Positions 1 to 11,344 of a stretch of 64,000 nt of DNA are shown in pieces. How positions within the stretch are numbered: position 1 is the first letter of the stretch; every line of letters starts with the position of its first letter. This DNA is from Warburgia ugandensis (Eukaryota > Streptophyta > Magnoliopsida > Canellales > Canellaceae), in assembly GCA_035236585.1 (NCBI GenBank), contig CP141136.1, positions 27,195,426 to 27,259,425 on the forward strand, given 5' to 3'. The notes under the pieces are model-generated. The model saw only the letters and a program-made list of their open reading frames with translations, was not told the origin of the DNA and did not search any database. The position numbers and the translations under genes are program-made.

Positions 1-375
1 TCATCTCATCGTGAGTGGTGCTTCAGGTTAGCTGAAATAAAAATCATCTAAATTTTCAGTTATCTCACTTCATCTCATCCCATGTATAAATCATCTCAAC
101 TCAGCTTCACTCATCTCAAGTCATATCATCTCATTGTTTGATATGAGATGAGATAAAGTGCTTGAGGTGGAGTAGGCTGACTTGAGAAGAGACAGGTTAG
201 TGGCACTTCACATGAGTTGAGATGAAAATTATCTCATCCCAGCTCACTATTAAGTTGAATTTTCAGGCGTCTCTCTTCATCTCCTGCCAAATGTGAATTA
301 TCTCAACTCAGCTTAAGTAATCTCAAGTCAGATCTGATTTCATCTCAAGCCAGCTCACTTCATCTTAAGCTCGAT
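1..375. repeat. CATCTCA/TGAGATG-rich degenerate repeat
   Basis: The stretch is built from many imperfect copies of CATCTCA, ATCTCAACTCAGC and their complement TGAGATGAGAT, around 130-160 and 215-230. Both orientations occur, so the strand can fold on itself, as in a decayed MITE or a low-complexity satellite. It ends just before the transcribed leader of the lipoyl synthase gene. I cannot define termini or a target duplication because the left side is cut by the window edge. Confidence 0.5.
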
Positions 376-553
376 ACCAAAGGCAAAACCTAGGTGGGGT
401 CAGATTTGCTTCAAATCAACGGTTCTCCTACTTCCTCTCCGGAGGGTTTTCTCGTAAATCCATCTCCACTAACCTCTCCAAATCTCTCCAACCGTTCGCC
501 CGAAAGAGAGACAGAGAACCAGATAGAAAGGGTAACCCCAAGCCGATCAAATC

Positions 554-3500
554 ATGTATCCCCGCCTGGTTTCCCTCACCCGATCCTTCAAATTCTCCCA
601 ATGGCAATCCCTTACTTCCCTCTCCAAATCCTTCTGCTCTTTTCCTTCACTCCAAACCCCAAATCCCCAAACTCCGCGAACACTTGAAGATCTGAGAGCT
701 CGTCTCTCGGTCGAATCCCCTTCTCTCGCGGATTTCATCCGCCTCCGAGATAACGAGGAATACTCCGTCGAGGTTGGAACTAAGAAGAATCCATTACCGA
801 AGCCCAAATGGATGAAGGAATCGATTCCTGGCGGCGAAAAGTACGCGAAGATTAAGAAGAAGCTGAGGGAACTGAAGCTTCATACTGTTTGTGAAGAAGC
901 GCGATGTCCTAATATGGGAGAGTGTTGGTCTGGTGGAGAGACTGGAACTGCTACTGCTACTATCATGATCCTCGGAGACACCTGTACTCGAGGATGCAGG
1001 TCATTGAATTTTCTCTTTTTCTTCTCAAATTCATTAATTTTCTGGTTAATTGTTGTTACTTTGGTTGATGATTAGCTTTTGATTGGTAAAAATCAGGACT
1101 TTCTGCATTTTCTCTTTATGATTGCTGATTGCATGTTAATGGGTGATTTTGCATCTTTCAATTAGCAGGCTTTGGGTATTATCTGAAAAGTTTGTGGTTG
1201 TTTGGATATGTCTAGTTTTTACAGATTCTGGAATTGCATATGTAAGTTTTTTCGTGTTGGTGGAGTTTTTTTCAATGTGATTTCTTTGGTGAAGCATACG
1301 AATTCATATTTGTTGCTTTACTATAAGATTTCAACGACACTGTAGGTTGTTTGTCAATGTTTTTGTTTTTTGTCCATTTTATTGAAGCTAATATCAATTT
1401 GGCACATTTTCATCTTCGAAAGGTAAAGGAAAGGGCAACCTAGTGCACGAAGCTATAAAGCTTTAATGTTCTCCTTATGCTAACATGTGTTACATGCCAT
1501 ATGAGTGGAGTGCGCAGATGTTATTGTTCGCAGAGCAGAGGAATGGCCACTGAATTGATTTTATTTTCAAGAAATCAGCATGCTGCTTACTGAATATAAC
1601 TATGTCCAAATTCATGCTTCAGAAATAGTGCAATTGTCAGTGGGCATTTTTACAACTTGAATTGACTTGTCATTTTCTGTTCATTCTTGCTGGAATCCCT
1701 GTGGTCTGATGATTGCTTCTACTGATGGAACATTGTAATCGGAATTCTCTGGTAGAAGATTGTACATTATTATCCCTTGAGATGACATTTAACGTGTATT
1801 ACTTTATCATGGTTGTTGAAGAGGTTTTGAGTTGGTTGTTAGTGAGGAAATGTAAACTTGTGACACACACAGTAGTTTTCACCATGAGAAAGAAATAAAA
1901 TGCATCTAATGATTGTAAAATGTTTTAGGGAGGTTTTATGCTAGGAACTGTTCTAACCATTCTGTTTTGTCGGATGCCATTGAATCTGTTCTTTTGTGTG
2001 TGCTTCTTTTTCAGATTCTGTAATGTGAAAACATCACGTACTCCTCCTCCACCAGATCCTAATGAACCCTCTAATGTTGCTGAGGCAATTGCTTCATGGG
2101 GTCTGGATTATGTGGTCATTACTAGTGTTGATAGAGATGATTTGCCTGACCAAGGAAGTGGACATTTTGCAGAGACAGTGCAGAAGTTGAAAACGCTAAA
2201 ACCAGAGATGCTGATAGAAGCACTTGGTACGTATTATTATCGTCTTTAATCTTTAAATATAGGCATCTATTTGTGGCATAGGGCCTGTTAAGTTCCACTT
2301 CTGAACCATGCTCAGAGTGTCTGTTGAGCATCTTTTCTGGACCATGCTCACACTTTACTATTCTGTTACTTAGTTATGCTTTATACTTGTGGAGTTTTGC
2401 TGTGGAAAGTTGTGAAGGGATAGAAAGGAAAAAAAAAGAGAAATAAGAAAAGGAAAAAAAAAAATGTAGAGAGGAGCCTGAGAAGGATGAGGACAAACCT
2501 TTCTTTTATCAACTTAAGTGACATAATTACAAAATAACATAAATACCCTCCAGATACATGTACATAGAAGTAATCCTTTTAAACGACTTCTTTTCTTGTA
2601 TTTCTAGTTTGTAGACTTCACCTGCAAGCTAGAACATGCATCTCAAATAGTTTCAGTTACCATAAATGTCCTGTACCAATTGCACTAATGACTTTGGTTG
2701 GAAGTCTGCAGTTAATCTTCTGATATGACTTGTGTCAATATAACAATCTTTTAGCAATCTTCCCTATGTAAGCTTCAAACTCTACTTGTTTAGTTCTTTC
2801 TTGTAACATAGTTTCAGAGGTGGCACAAATTACTAGTTGGTAGTTTCAATGTAGCACATGCCAAATCCTGGATCAACTCCACATGCTGATCATGAAGTCC
2901 ATGACTGATCTGTATAGGATACTTAAATGGCTTTGCATGTTGCACCGACTTGTGTATGTTAAATGTGCATTATCTATACTAGCTGATATGATCCTAAGGA
3001 ATTTGCACCTGTAATTCCATCAACATGTACGTTCAGTATTATGTATGTAATAAGGAAGTCAAAATACCTGATTAGAGACCTTTTGTTGTAGTAGCATTGC
3101 TTTGAAAGGAAGATATAAGCTAGTTAGAGTTGTGACATCAATATACTTGGATTGAAGGAAAGCTTATTTTAACCACTTCAATCCCCGGCATGTATTTCTG
3201 CAGGTCTAAAGTCTTCAATGTCTAAGACTCTTGTGAGATGGTGTTTTTGCAAGTCTTCTGCTCTACCCTTGCTGGCATTAATCACAACGTGATCTATATG
3301 CACTACCAGATTGGGAGTCTTCTGTCTTCAAAACCTAAGTGTCTCATGCTCTACCCTTGTTGGGATTAATCACAATGTGATCTGTATACACTACTACATT
3401 GGTAGTCTTCTTCCATCTTTAAAACCAGGGTGAGTTGCAAAGCTGCTTGAATGCTATGAGTGTAATAGCTCAACCAAAAGTGTCAAACCATGCCTGAAGG

Positions 3501-6500
3501 GACTCTTTCTCTCTTATATCACCTTTATCCAACTTAGGCAGAAATTATGGAGGACGACCCATATATACTTCTTCCTGAAGATCACCATGAAGTTTGGTGT
3601 TCTTCACTTGTAGCTGGTGAAGAGATGTTAGCATCTAGAGATGAGGATCTTTTACTAACTAGCTTTATTTTAGGGACAAGATCTCTGTAAAGTCTACTTG
3701 ACATAGTTGGAAGAAGTCCTTGGCTACAAATCAAGACTTATTTCAACCGAGCCATCAGGTTTATCCTTGATAATGTCAATCTAACTATATTTGCACTTTT
3801 TTGTGAGATCTGGGGTTTGTTTTCCGTTGCTTGTATCTCTGCTATCATTCCTCTTTTATTCTGGATAGGCTATAGGCATGTACGAGATGGGGCAGCAGCA
3901 TGAATTGACAGAAGATGCTCCTACAACAAGTACTTTTTGTGTGGAATAAGGTGAAAGGGACAGAGAGGAAAATGAAATGAAAGAGAAGAATATGAAGAAG
4001 TACAGTGAAGGAAAAGTAAGGAGAGCCAAAAACGTAAATTGGGAAAAGGGTTGTTGCAAATTGTGCAACCCCATCTCTTTATACATTGACGGGCTCCTTA
4101 AGTAGCTTCTTTCTTACCTTAGTTTGGTGCTTCTTTGTGATGCTTCTGCTAGCTAATGCTTAATATGTGTTTTGCAGTGATCTTTATTTTGTCTTAAGAA
4201 ACTAAACAGATGACTTAAAGCTAGCAATATAATGTAATAGGTGTTTTCTTTTTTGACCCTTTTTACTATCTTAGCCACTGTACTTTATTTTGTAACTTTA
4301 TTTACATTATGGTAATTTGGCAGTTCCTGATTTTCGTGGAGACTCTAGCTGTGTAGAGAAAGTGGCAAAATCTGGATTAGATGTTTTCGCTCACAATATT
4401 GAGACAGTTGAAGAGCTTCAGCGAGTTGTACGGGATCACCGTGCTAACTTCAAGCAATCTGTTGATGTTCTGAAATTGGCAAAGGATTATGCCCCTGCTG
4501 GTACTCTCACAAAGACATCAATAATGTTGGGCTGTGGGGAAACACCTGATCAAGTTGTGAGTACAATGGAGAAAGTAAGGGCAGCTGGAGTTGATGTCAT
4601 GACATTTGGTCAATATATGAGACCATCAAAGAGGCATATGCCAGTCTCTGAATACATTACTCCAGAAGCATTTGAAAAGTATCGGATTCTTGGCATGGAA
4701 ATGGTATGTTCCAAGCTTTTCTGTTGTACATACTCTGTAAGTATCTATTTGAGTTTCTATTATTTTGAACTTGGTAATATCTTATGTTTCCAGTTTTTTG
4801 ACAGCACAATGAACTGATCCTTCTAAACTCATTCAATTGACTCGGCTCAGTCAAGATTGGGATGTGCCAAAGCACAAACTTGAGAGAACTTAATGCAGTA
4901 ATTCAAAAACCCTCAGTGTTAATAAGGTTTATCACACGGCTGGAGACTTGAAACATAAATCATAATAAAAGATTTCAAAGCACAAACTTGAGAGAACTTA
5001 ATACAGTAATTCAAAAACCCTCAGTGTCAAAAGGGTTTATCACACAACTGGGGACTTGAAAAGTAGATCATAATAAAAGATTTCTTCTCTTCTTAACTTA
5101 TTTTCCTTGTTTTCTGTGTGCTTTGTTTCAGCTTTTTGTCTGAAGTTTGCTGTTGAACCACTTTGTCTCCTCTCCATATGTTTGAGTCCTTGCAGTTGGC
5201 ATTGAGGTTTACTCCTTGTTTAGATGTTAAAAACGTTGACATTATGATTTATAAATGTGTTTTAGTATGTTATTTTTACACAAACTGAGTTTTTGTTTCA
5301 AGTAGAAGTTAAACCTATAGTGTATGGCATATATTACTTGATAAGTGGATTGGTTATATGATGTGACATGTAATCTGGTAACTTCTAGCTATATGTTATG
5401 TTGAGCTTTAGTTTTCAGCTCAAATTCTATGTTTTAAATTTTTATAATGAATGAAGTATGTACAAGGGGACCCTTGTTACAACTGTGGAGTTGTCGTCAT
5501 GTGACCTGGAGGTCATGGGTTTGAGGCGTGGAGACAGCCTCCTGCAAAAATACAAGGTAAGGCTGTGTACTATGGACCCTTTGTGGTCCACCCCTTCCTC
5601 GCACCCTACTTATGCAGGATCTTCATGCACTGGGCTGCCCTTTTTTTCTTAATGAAGTACATGCATGTAATGTAGTCCAAATAATGTTAATACATCAAAC
5701 CTAGTCCACAAACTATTCCGAAGAAGCTGTATATCCACAAACTGCTTGATATTCAACTGATGTGTTGCTCAGTACCAACTGACCGGGCAGGCCAATCTGA
5801 GGGATGTTTTACTTGCCAGTTCTTGGAACTGGTGAGGTTTGGTAGATTTTCTTCTGCTTCTATTGCTTTTTCAAGCAGAATATTAGCTTTCTGGACCATG
5901 CTCTCGTGGAAATCTTTTCTAGGGAGCACTGGAACAACTTGCAATTTATGAAATAGTCATGTTTCCTCGTAGGATTGTAAGTGAGGCTTCCCTGAACACG
6001 GTATAGCTTCTTCAGCGAGTCCTTTCTACCGTTCTGGTTCAACCTTCACCATAAACCCATGTTGATCTCTAGAACAAATACCAACACGAACCTAACTGAT
6101 GTATCTTTATGTATCAGCGTAGTTATGCCAACCTCAAGTGAATTCTTTTATAGTTGTCCTCTTTCCCTGGCAGTTTTGGGTAAAAAATGCGAGCATATTA
6201 TCTTTTGAGTGCTTTCTGATCATCTAGTAACTTCCTGGTCCCCTGTGACATTGTGTATCTCTTTCAGCTTCTCAACTTGCAAGAGCATCTTTATTGGCTC
6301 ACGTATCACATTGATAACTTCTTGAAGAGGGTTACCATCCATAGCAAATCTTTAGTGCTTGGCTTGCTGTCATGGATAGCCAGGTCGAACCAGTTTTAGA
6401 AATATATTTATCATTTCCTGTTCTACTCCTCTGAGATCCAGAGTAAAACATGGTGTTTAATGTGTAAATCTGAAACAGAGAGACGTATTGTCTGCCCACC

Positions 6501-7050
6501 AGGCCCACTCCATCTTGTACAAATTTTCCTTCATCCTTTCCAAACAAAATGTTGTTGGCCTTCTCAAGGGAACGTAAAGTAAAACCAATATTGGCCAAAC
6601 TGAGCAAATTGTTAGTATGGCTATTCTCTGCTAATACTTACTGAGTTATTGCCCAATGATACACATATGAGATATCATCTGGTAACTGGACAGGTTTATG
6701 GTTGTTGTTTTACGAGGTAGCCATGTCTGAGACCAGCATGTGCACCTCTGGAAGTTCAGTTGTACTTGAATTTATTAAGTGAAAACATGTGATTATGGAC
6801 ATTGAAAGCAGGCATTATGACCAAATCCTGTCTGTCTTTCATTCTCCCTGTTTTACAGGCTATTAATAGCATGTGCCCTGATATAAGTATCGGAAATACA
6901 GAGCTCAAGTCTGTGGTTATTTAATATTGTGGTGGGCTTTTGCAGGGATTTCGCTACGTGGCATCTGGTCCAATGGTCAGGTCCTCATATAAGGCTGGGG
7001 AGTTCTATATCAAATCTATGATTGATTCTGATAGAGCCATGGCTTCTTAG
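554..7050 (+). CDS. LIP1: lipoyl synthase, mitochondrial (LIP1 type), 4 exons
   Basis: Radical-SAM enzyme that inserts two sulfurs into the octanoyl group on carrier proteins, such as glycine cleavage H protein and 2-oxoacid dehydrogenase E2 subunits, to make lipoyl. Exons are 554-999, 2015-2226, 4324-4703 and 6946-7050; all introns are GT-AG and the frame closes to 380 aa, near the usual plant size. Residues 1-40 are Ser/Arg/Lys-rich with almost no acids, as in a mitochondrial presequence. The auxiliary cluster motif CX4CX5C is Cys113/118/124. The radical-SAM motif CTRGCRFC is Cys144/148/151; the codon for Arg149 is split by intron 1, so the motif is joined only after splicing. Exon 3 holds the conserved [21 protein letters not shown] and MTFGQY segments. 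Exon 4 holds the RSSY motif (358-361), which supplies the serine ligand of the auxiliary cluster. No lesion is seen. A plastid LIP1P paralogue is less likely given the presequence, but targeting is inferred. Confidence 0.95.
3000..3800 (-). pseudogene. Ty1/copia reverse transcriptase remnant in LIP1 intron 2
   Basis: On the minus strand, 3605-3545 reads [18 protein letters not shown] followed by a stop. This is the copia RT segment usually seen as HGDLxEEVYMxQPPGF. Further along the minus strand come a short AWFD-like piece (after SLYGLKQSPRAWF of copia) near 3500 and a YxDxIVI-like piece near 3400. Stops and frameshifts are frequent, so this is an old fragment. Two diverged copies of a roughly 85-bp segment (about 3260-3325 and 3350-3418) lie within it. 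Edges are approximate; no LTR was found. Confidence 0.6.
4870..5085. repeat. two-copy tandem duplication, about 108 bp
   Basis: The segment beginning AGCACAAACTTGAGAGAACT at about 4870 is repeated at about 4979, with the same order of landmarks (AATTCAAAAACCCTCAGTGT, then GGTTTATCACAC, then ATCATAATAAAAGATTTC). The copies differ by scattered substitutions. It lies in LIP1 intron 3, just after exon 3, and has no coding consequence. Confidence 0.85.
5459..5650 (+). mobile_element. Au-type SINE in LIP1 intron 3
   Basis: This tRNA-derived SINE has an internal promoter: a box A-like start (CCCTTGTTACAACTGTGGAG) and a box B-like GGTCATGGGTTTGAGGC. Then come the family body (CTGCAAAAATACAAGGTAAG, TGGACCCTTTGTGGTCC) and the 3' end GGGCTGCCC followed by a T-rich tail, as is typical of Au SINEs. 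It is flanked by the 9-bp duplication AATGAAGTA at 5450-5458 and 5651-5659, which fixes the ends and shows insertion by target-primed reverse transcription. Family name is from memory of the Au consensus. Confidence 0.85.
5740..6640 (-). pseudogene. coding-like antisense remnant in LIP1 intron 3, family unknown
   Basis: The minus strand carries protein-like stretches that are longer and better composed than the surrounding intron. One, about 6610-6500, contains [20 protein letters not shown]. Another, about 6345-6230, contains [21 protein letters not shown] third, 5944-5753, contains [20 protein letters not shown]. They sit in different frames with stops between them. This could be a broken gene copy or an inserted retrocopy. 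I do not recognise the family, and it could be chance. It is not part of lipoyl synthase. Confidence 0.3.
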
Positions 7051-8370
7051 ATCTCCGTCTGGAAGGTCTTTAATTATTGCCCATCATCTATTTACTCTCT
7101 CACACAAAAATGTATATTCATTGTATTTTCAGTTCTTTGCTTTTGCTTCTGCATTCATGGCAATGCAAACCAGGCTGATTCACCACATTGGTTTGTATTT
7201 GATCAATTTTTGGTAAAATATGGCCATATACTTGTTATTACTCCAGCAAAAGGGCAGGCAATGGCCTCCAACTCTCCGAGAACTATCTGGGTTCCACGCC
7301 CTCAGGAGCAAATATAACCTGCCTTTATTGGCTCATTGAATCTCTGTCTCTCTCTGTCTCTGCCTCTCTGTCTCTGTCTCTCTCTCTCTCTCTCTCCTTC
7401 CATTACTCCATGAATTTAATGTTATCGGCTATGGATTGCCTGTTACTTTAATGAGTTTCATGTGTTCTCCGTCTGTAAGTCAGGGAATTTACATGGTGCT
7501 AGTAATTCCTGCCTGGTTTCTTTGGTGGGCCAAATTGTTCATGACTTCCTTTGTACAATGATTAATGGATATGGTAGAAAACCTGAAAGCAATGATGTTC
7601 ACCACCTTCATTGTCTTACGTTTGGGGTTTTTGTGGCGTGACCCATTAGAGTTGTTGTAGAGTTGAATGGTTTAGATCGCCAAGGGCTCGCCATGATTTT
7701 GGCTTGCAGATTCAGAAGATACTATATACTATCTTACAGTTTGTAAAATATATACTCTCTTACAGTTTATAAATTGTGTTTTCCGAACCATTGGGAGGGA
7801 GGAAATCTGTAATTAACAAAGGGTGCGTCACGTGGGCACGTTGCTACTTGGTTAGAAAAACCAAATTCAAGAATCTGCATTGGTCTTCTATGCATGTATT
7901 TAAATGGTCATGCAAGGCAAACAAATATTAGAACCCTAAATACTGGTTTTTATGAGCATCATTACGTGGTTTACGCGCAGCTACTTGTAGCTGAGGGGAT
8001 CAGTGTTTACTGATCCAAACTACTAACTATTTTGGCCCAAAGATCTAGCATCGGTCATGCAGCTATTCTCTATTAAATGGCCCTAGACACTAACATCTCC
8101 ATGGTAAAATTGTTGTTGATGGCCAATTTAGAATGTGAAGCAGTACTGAAAGGTTTAGATCACCAACCGTGGTCCCTTATGCAACTCCATTACAGTACAA
8201 ATCCATCGGTATAACTCCTCTACTGAGAGGATGTCATTTTCCCGCTGGGGCAGACTTGTTTATCTTGACGGTCCCTAAAATTCAGCATGCATTTTACGTT
8301 CCTTAGTGCCGTTGCCATTTCGTGCATCACATGTATTACCCTCCTCTTTTTAAAGTAGACGAACAGCGGC
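7051..8370. other. 3' flank of LIP1 and intergenic DNA
   Basis: No further gene is seen. The first few hundred bases probably include the 3' UTR and poly(A) region of the lipoyl synthase gene. A C/T-rich microsatellite of CTCTGTCTC units lies at about 7339-7397. The rest is ordinary AT-rich sequence without a long reading frame or clear repeat ends. Confidence 0.5.
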
Positions 8371-8374
8371 CATG

Positions 8375-8375
8375 A

Positions 8376-8423
<48 letters not shown>
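8375..8423. repeat. (ATT)n microsatellite
   Basis: About sixteen uninterrupted ATT units. A run of about 17 A follows at 8477-8493. It lies in the intergenic space between the lipoyl synthase gene and the MGSCC gene. Confidence 0.95.
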
Positions 8424-8902
8424 GTTGCCAATTATGAAGCATATCACTCACAAACTTTTAAAATTAATCCTCAGATTAAAAAAAAAAAAAAAACTCAAAT
8501 CGAACAAGAAAGCAGGACTCAAACTTACAACCAAGAGGCTTCCAGGGAGATGCCAAAGTTGTCTTCCACCAGCTACACTATGATTTACATTACAAAATCA
8601 CGCAGACAGACTCGTGAATCTACTCCAACTAGACCAAGCATATTGCAGACATGTCTTTTACCAGCTGTACCAGAAGTTGCCCTGAAAATTGGATGGCAGA
8701 TAAACTTTAATTTAGTAAAGCTGTTTCTTAATATAATTTTCATTTAATTTCTGCCTCATTATTTGATAAATCGTCAAGCAAAGTCAACCAGAAAAAAGAG
8801 GTCAAAGGATAGAAATGAGTAATCTCTAGATCCTCTCTCTAGTCTGCCAAAAGAACGGCACATTTGTGAATTCGGTCATTTTTTCTTCACTGTCTTCTTC
8901 TC

Positions 8903-8912
8903 TCAATAAATA
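8903..8912 (+). promoter_or_regulatory. possible TATA-like element of the MGSCC gene
   Basis: CAATAAATAG lies about 370 bases upstream of the ATG at 9280, after a C/T-rich run (TTCTTCACTGTCTTCTTCTC) typical of plant core promoters. It would give a 5' leader of roughly 340 bases. No transcript evidence exists here, so both the element and the start site are inferred. Confidence 0.3.
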
Positions 8913-9279
8913 GTCGCTGGATCTCTCTGTCCCCAAGGCACAACCGATAGTCGTCGTTTTCCAACCCCAAAAATCTCACCTGCTAAGCCCAGCCCCATTA
9001 GTAGTACTACTTCTCAAACGGCTCTTTGGGCATTTCGCAGTAAAATCCAAAAATCTGTATTCGTTCCGGCAATCTCGCGATAAGTCCCCACATTCCATTG
9101 CCATTGCAGCAGATCTTCGATTTTCAGGAAGGGTTCTTGATAGAAACCAACCCATCTCCTCACAAATCCAAAAACGAAAGTAAAATCCCCAGAAAAGCTG
9201 GACCATGCCTCTCCCAATCCCTTCTAAGAAAAAGAGGAGAATCCAAGGATACCAACCCCTGTAAACCAAACCACCGACA

Positions 9280-10089
9280 ATGGGTAGCTGTTGTAGCAAG
9301 AAGAAAGGCTCGACTTCACAAGGGAAAGCATCGGCATCGGAAGCTGAAGCTGAAAACTTTGCCGCAGATGAACTCCACAACAGAGCTCCTCCTTTGGAGG
9401 AAGAAACGGTGAAGGAGGTGCTTGCTGAGACTGCAAAACCAGTAAAAGAGGTTGCTTCGCAAACTGCAGAACCCTCTGCTCCGAGGATTGAAGAAGAAAA
9501 GGCCGAGCAAGTGGCTCCTGTTATCGATAAGAAAGCCCCAATTCCTAGCTGCGACGAAATCTCTGAGGTGTCGGAAGCGTGCAGCTTGAGCGAGAGCTTC
9601 TCTACGACCACCATTACAGAGATGAAAGTAGATGATGACGAAGAAGTGGAAATGCGACCGAAAGAGAACGGATCTCCAGCCAAATTCGGGCGAAAGTGGC
9701 CTGTTTCCGGCGAGTTTCATGGCCGGGGAGAAAGGGGTGGTAGGTCTCCAGCAAGGAGATCGGATAAATCTCCAGCTAAAAGGATGCCGGCACGGGAACT
9801 GGGTCCGCGGCAAAGAACCCCGATATCCCTTAGAGATCCGGCCGAAGAGTCTGGCCGAAGAGCGGGTTCTCCTGCAAGACGGATGAACCGGAAGGCGCCA
9901 GCGCCAAAGGACGACCTTGGTCGTACCCCATCGGCGAGGAAAACTGGACGGTCGCCTCGCCGGGTTCCTGCTGGTTTGCCGCCGGAAGAAGTTGGGCAGA
10001 GATCTGAAGAGGCGAAAGTAGAAGGTCAGCCGGGAAATGAGTCGCTAGAAAATCCCCTAGTTTCTTTGGAATGCTTCATCTTTCTGTAG
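9280..10089 (+). CDS. 269-aa basic Ser/Pro/Arg-rich protein with N-terminal lipidation signal
   Basis: Single-exon ORF. The N-terminus MGSCCSKKK has the layout of dual acylation: Gly2 for N-myristoylation, Cys4/Cys5 for palmitoylation, then a lysine patch. This predicts membrane anchoring. Residues 15-130 are acidic and low complexity (EEETVKEVLAETAKPVKEVA). From about 125 the chain turns strongly basic with SPARR, SPAKR and SPRR motifs, as in Ser/Arg-rich disordered proteins and possible proline-directed kinase sites. It ends NPLVSLECFIFL, a hydrophobic tail that I believe recurs in plant relatives. No catalytic domain is seen. The start is chosen because the acylation motif needs Gly2. A GT at 10025 could act as a donor and extend the gene, but the intronless form ends cleanly. 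Function unknown. Confidence 0.8.
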   Translation: MGSCCSKKKGSTSQGKASASEAEAENFAADELHNRAPPLEEETVKEVLAETAKPVKEVASQTAEPSAPRIEEEKAEQVAPVIDKKAPIPSCDEISEVSEACSLSESFSTTTITEMKVDDDEEVEMRPKENGSPAKFGRKWPVSGEFHGRGERGGRSPARRSDKSPAKRMPARELGPRQRTPISLRDPAEESGRRAGSPARRMNRKAPAPKDDLGRTPSARKTGRSPRRVPAGLPPEEVGQRSEEAKVEGQPGNESLENPLVSLECFIFL

Positions 10090-10600
10090 TCTTTTTCTTC
10101 TGTTTGGTCCTTGTTCATGGAATGAAAAATCCCACAATCTGGGGAGAATCCATAGTTTTCTTCCACAATGACAATGAAATTGCTTTTCATTAGATTCTGG
10201 AATTGGGGTCCTGTAAATTGTGTGATTCCAGGAGAATTAGAAAGATAGTTCGTTTCCTCTTGCATATTGACTATGGAATTCACGGAAATGCTGAGGTGAT
10301 GCTGGAGATTATTTTCCGGCTGCTTCCGTTGCCGGAAGATGTACACATTAACCGGAGAGAGAGGCCTTGGGTTGACAGTCAGAGATAGAATTTTAATTAC
10401 TGTCTTTTAGTTGTTATTTAATGATGGAATCTGTGAAAGGCCAACGGGTGCATTCGTATGATTCTAACCACTTGATTTAGCTGTTTGATTGATGATCGTG
10501 ATTTTTAGCTCACAAACTCATAGCAGCATCCGGCGGACATATCTAAGGCATTCCATCATGATGCATCTCTTAGATCTACAGGAAAAAAAAAAATGTAAAA
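10090..10600 (+). other. probable 3' UTR and downstream flank of the MGSCC gene
   Basis: A 34-codon open stretch ends at 10388, but its only upstream ATG is in poor context and nothing in it resembles a known domain. I read it as 3' UTR rather than a separate gene. The remainder to 10600 shows no gene. Confidence 0.4.
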
Positions 10601-10615
10601 AATAAAAACCTTGGT

Positions 10616-10935
10616 CCCATGGACTGAGTTTTACGATTGACTCCAAAACTCTGGCTAAATTAGCCTCACCTTTGAATGATTCAATCTATCTATATTTTTT
10701 GGCCTTAGATTGGTTAGATATTAAAATTCATGACCAGTGGATAATTTTAGTTATGTTGTTCCGAGTTTCAAGCTATGAGCATTGGATTTTTTAACTTGAA
10801 ATACCAATAGCTAAAAACATCAATGAATATATCTTTGGTCAGTAGTCTAAAAAAAAGAAGGCTCAACAAGATGATTAGATAGAGACTTGCTAGGAAGGGC
10901 CCTGAACTCAATCCTCAATCCTGAAACTCAAATCC
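10616..10935. mobile_element. degenerate MITE-like inverted repeat
   Basis: The left end reads GGACTGAGTTTTACGATTGA, and the right end on the opposite strand reads GAGTTTCAGGATTGAGGATT near 10915-10935. Inner arms share CTAGCAA/CTGGCTAA and AATCATC/GAATGATT pieces. The left arm also resembles that of the element at 15955-16275 (GGACTGAGTTTT, then CCTTTG-ATGATT), which suggests one family. No coding capacity. Ends and target duplication are not certain. Confidence 0.4.
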
Positions 10936-11344
10936 AATGGCATAACATTTCTCTGCGTTAAAAAGGGCGAGTATTTTACCACATTGTCTTGTCCACCTCT
11001 TCTAAAGCAGCAAATGTCTGGTGCAGTGCAGTTCATCATAAACAACTTGGCACCTCTCCTAGAAAAGACTTGGTCGTAGAGTTGTCGCTTTCCAGATTGT
11101 CCAGTGATTTGCTTCCTAATTCTTTGCGTGAGAAACAAGTGGGGAAGAATCCATAGTTTGGTATGTACGTGGGAAACAGCCTTAAAAGGGGTGCAGACTT
11201 AACTGGACGAGTAACAACACCAAAGAGATAGATACAGTGCTACTTTTGCTAGTGGCGATGACAATGAGATCTGCTCTTCCTTCTCACCCTGTTCTACTGC
11301 TAACGGCGTATATTCCTCGTGAAAATAAATTAAACGCCGCATAG
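10936..11344. other. intergenic, no gene recognised
   Basis: A 76-codon open frame on the minus strand (11138-10908) is the only notable stretch. It has a mildly protein-like composition with several Cys and Arg, but I cannot match it to any family and it lacks a promoter or partner exon. It may be a transposon fragment. Confidence 0.3.

Noticed and set aside
5458..5652. 64-codon plus frame in LIP1 intron 3
   Set aside because: It is the Au SINE read through in one frame, not an exon; splice signals of LIP1 exclude it.
8976..9813. Minus-strand frames of up to 235 codons over the MGSCC gene
   Set aside because: They are antisense shadows of the plus-strand gene; codon and motif content supports the plus frame with the acylation start.
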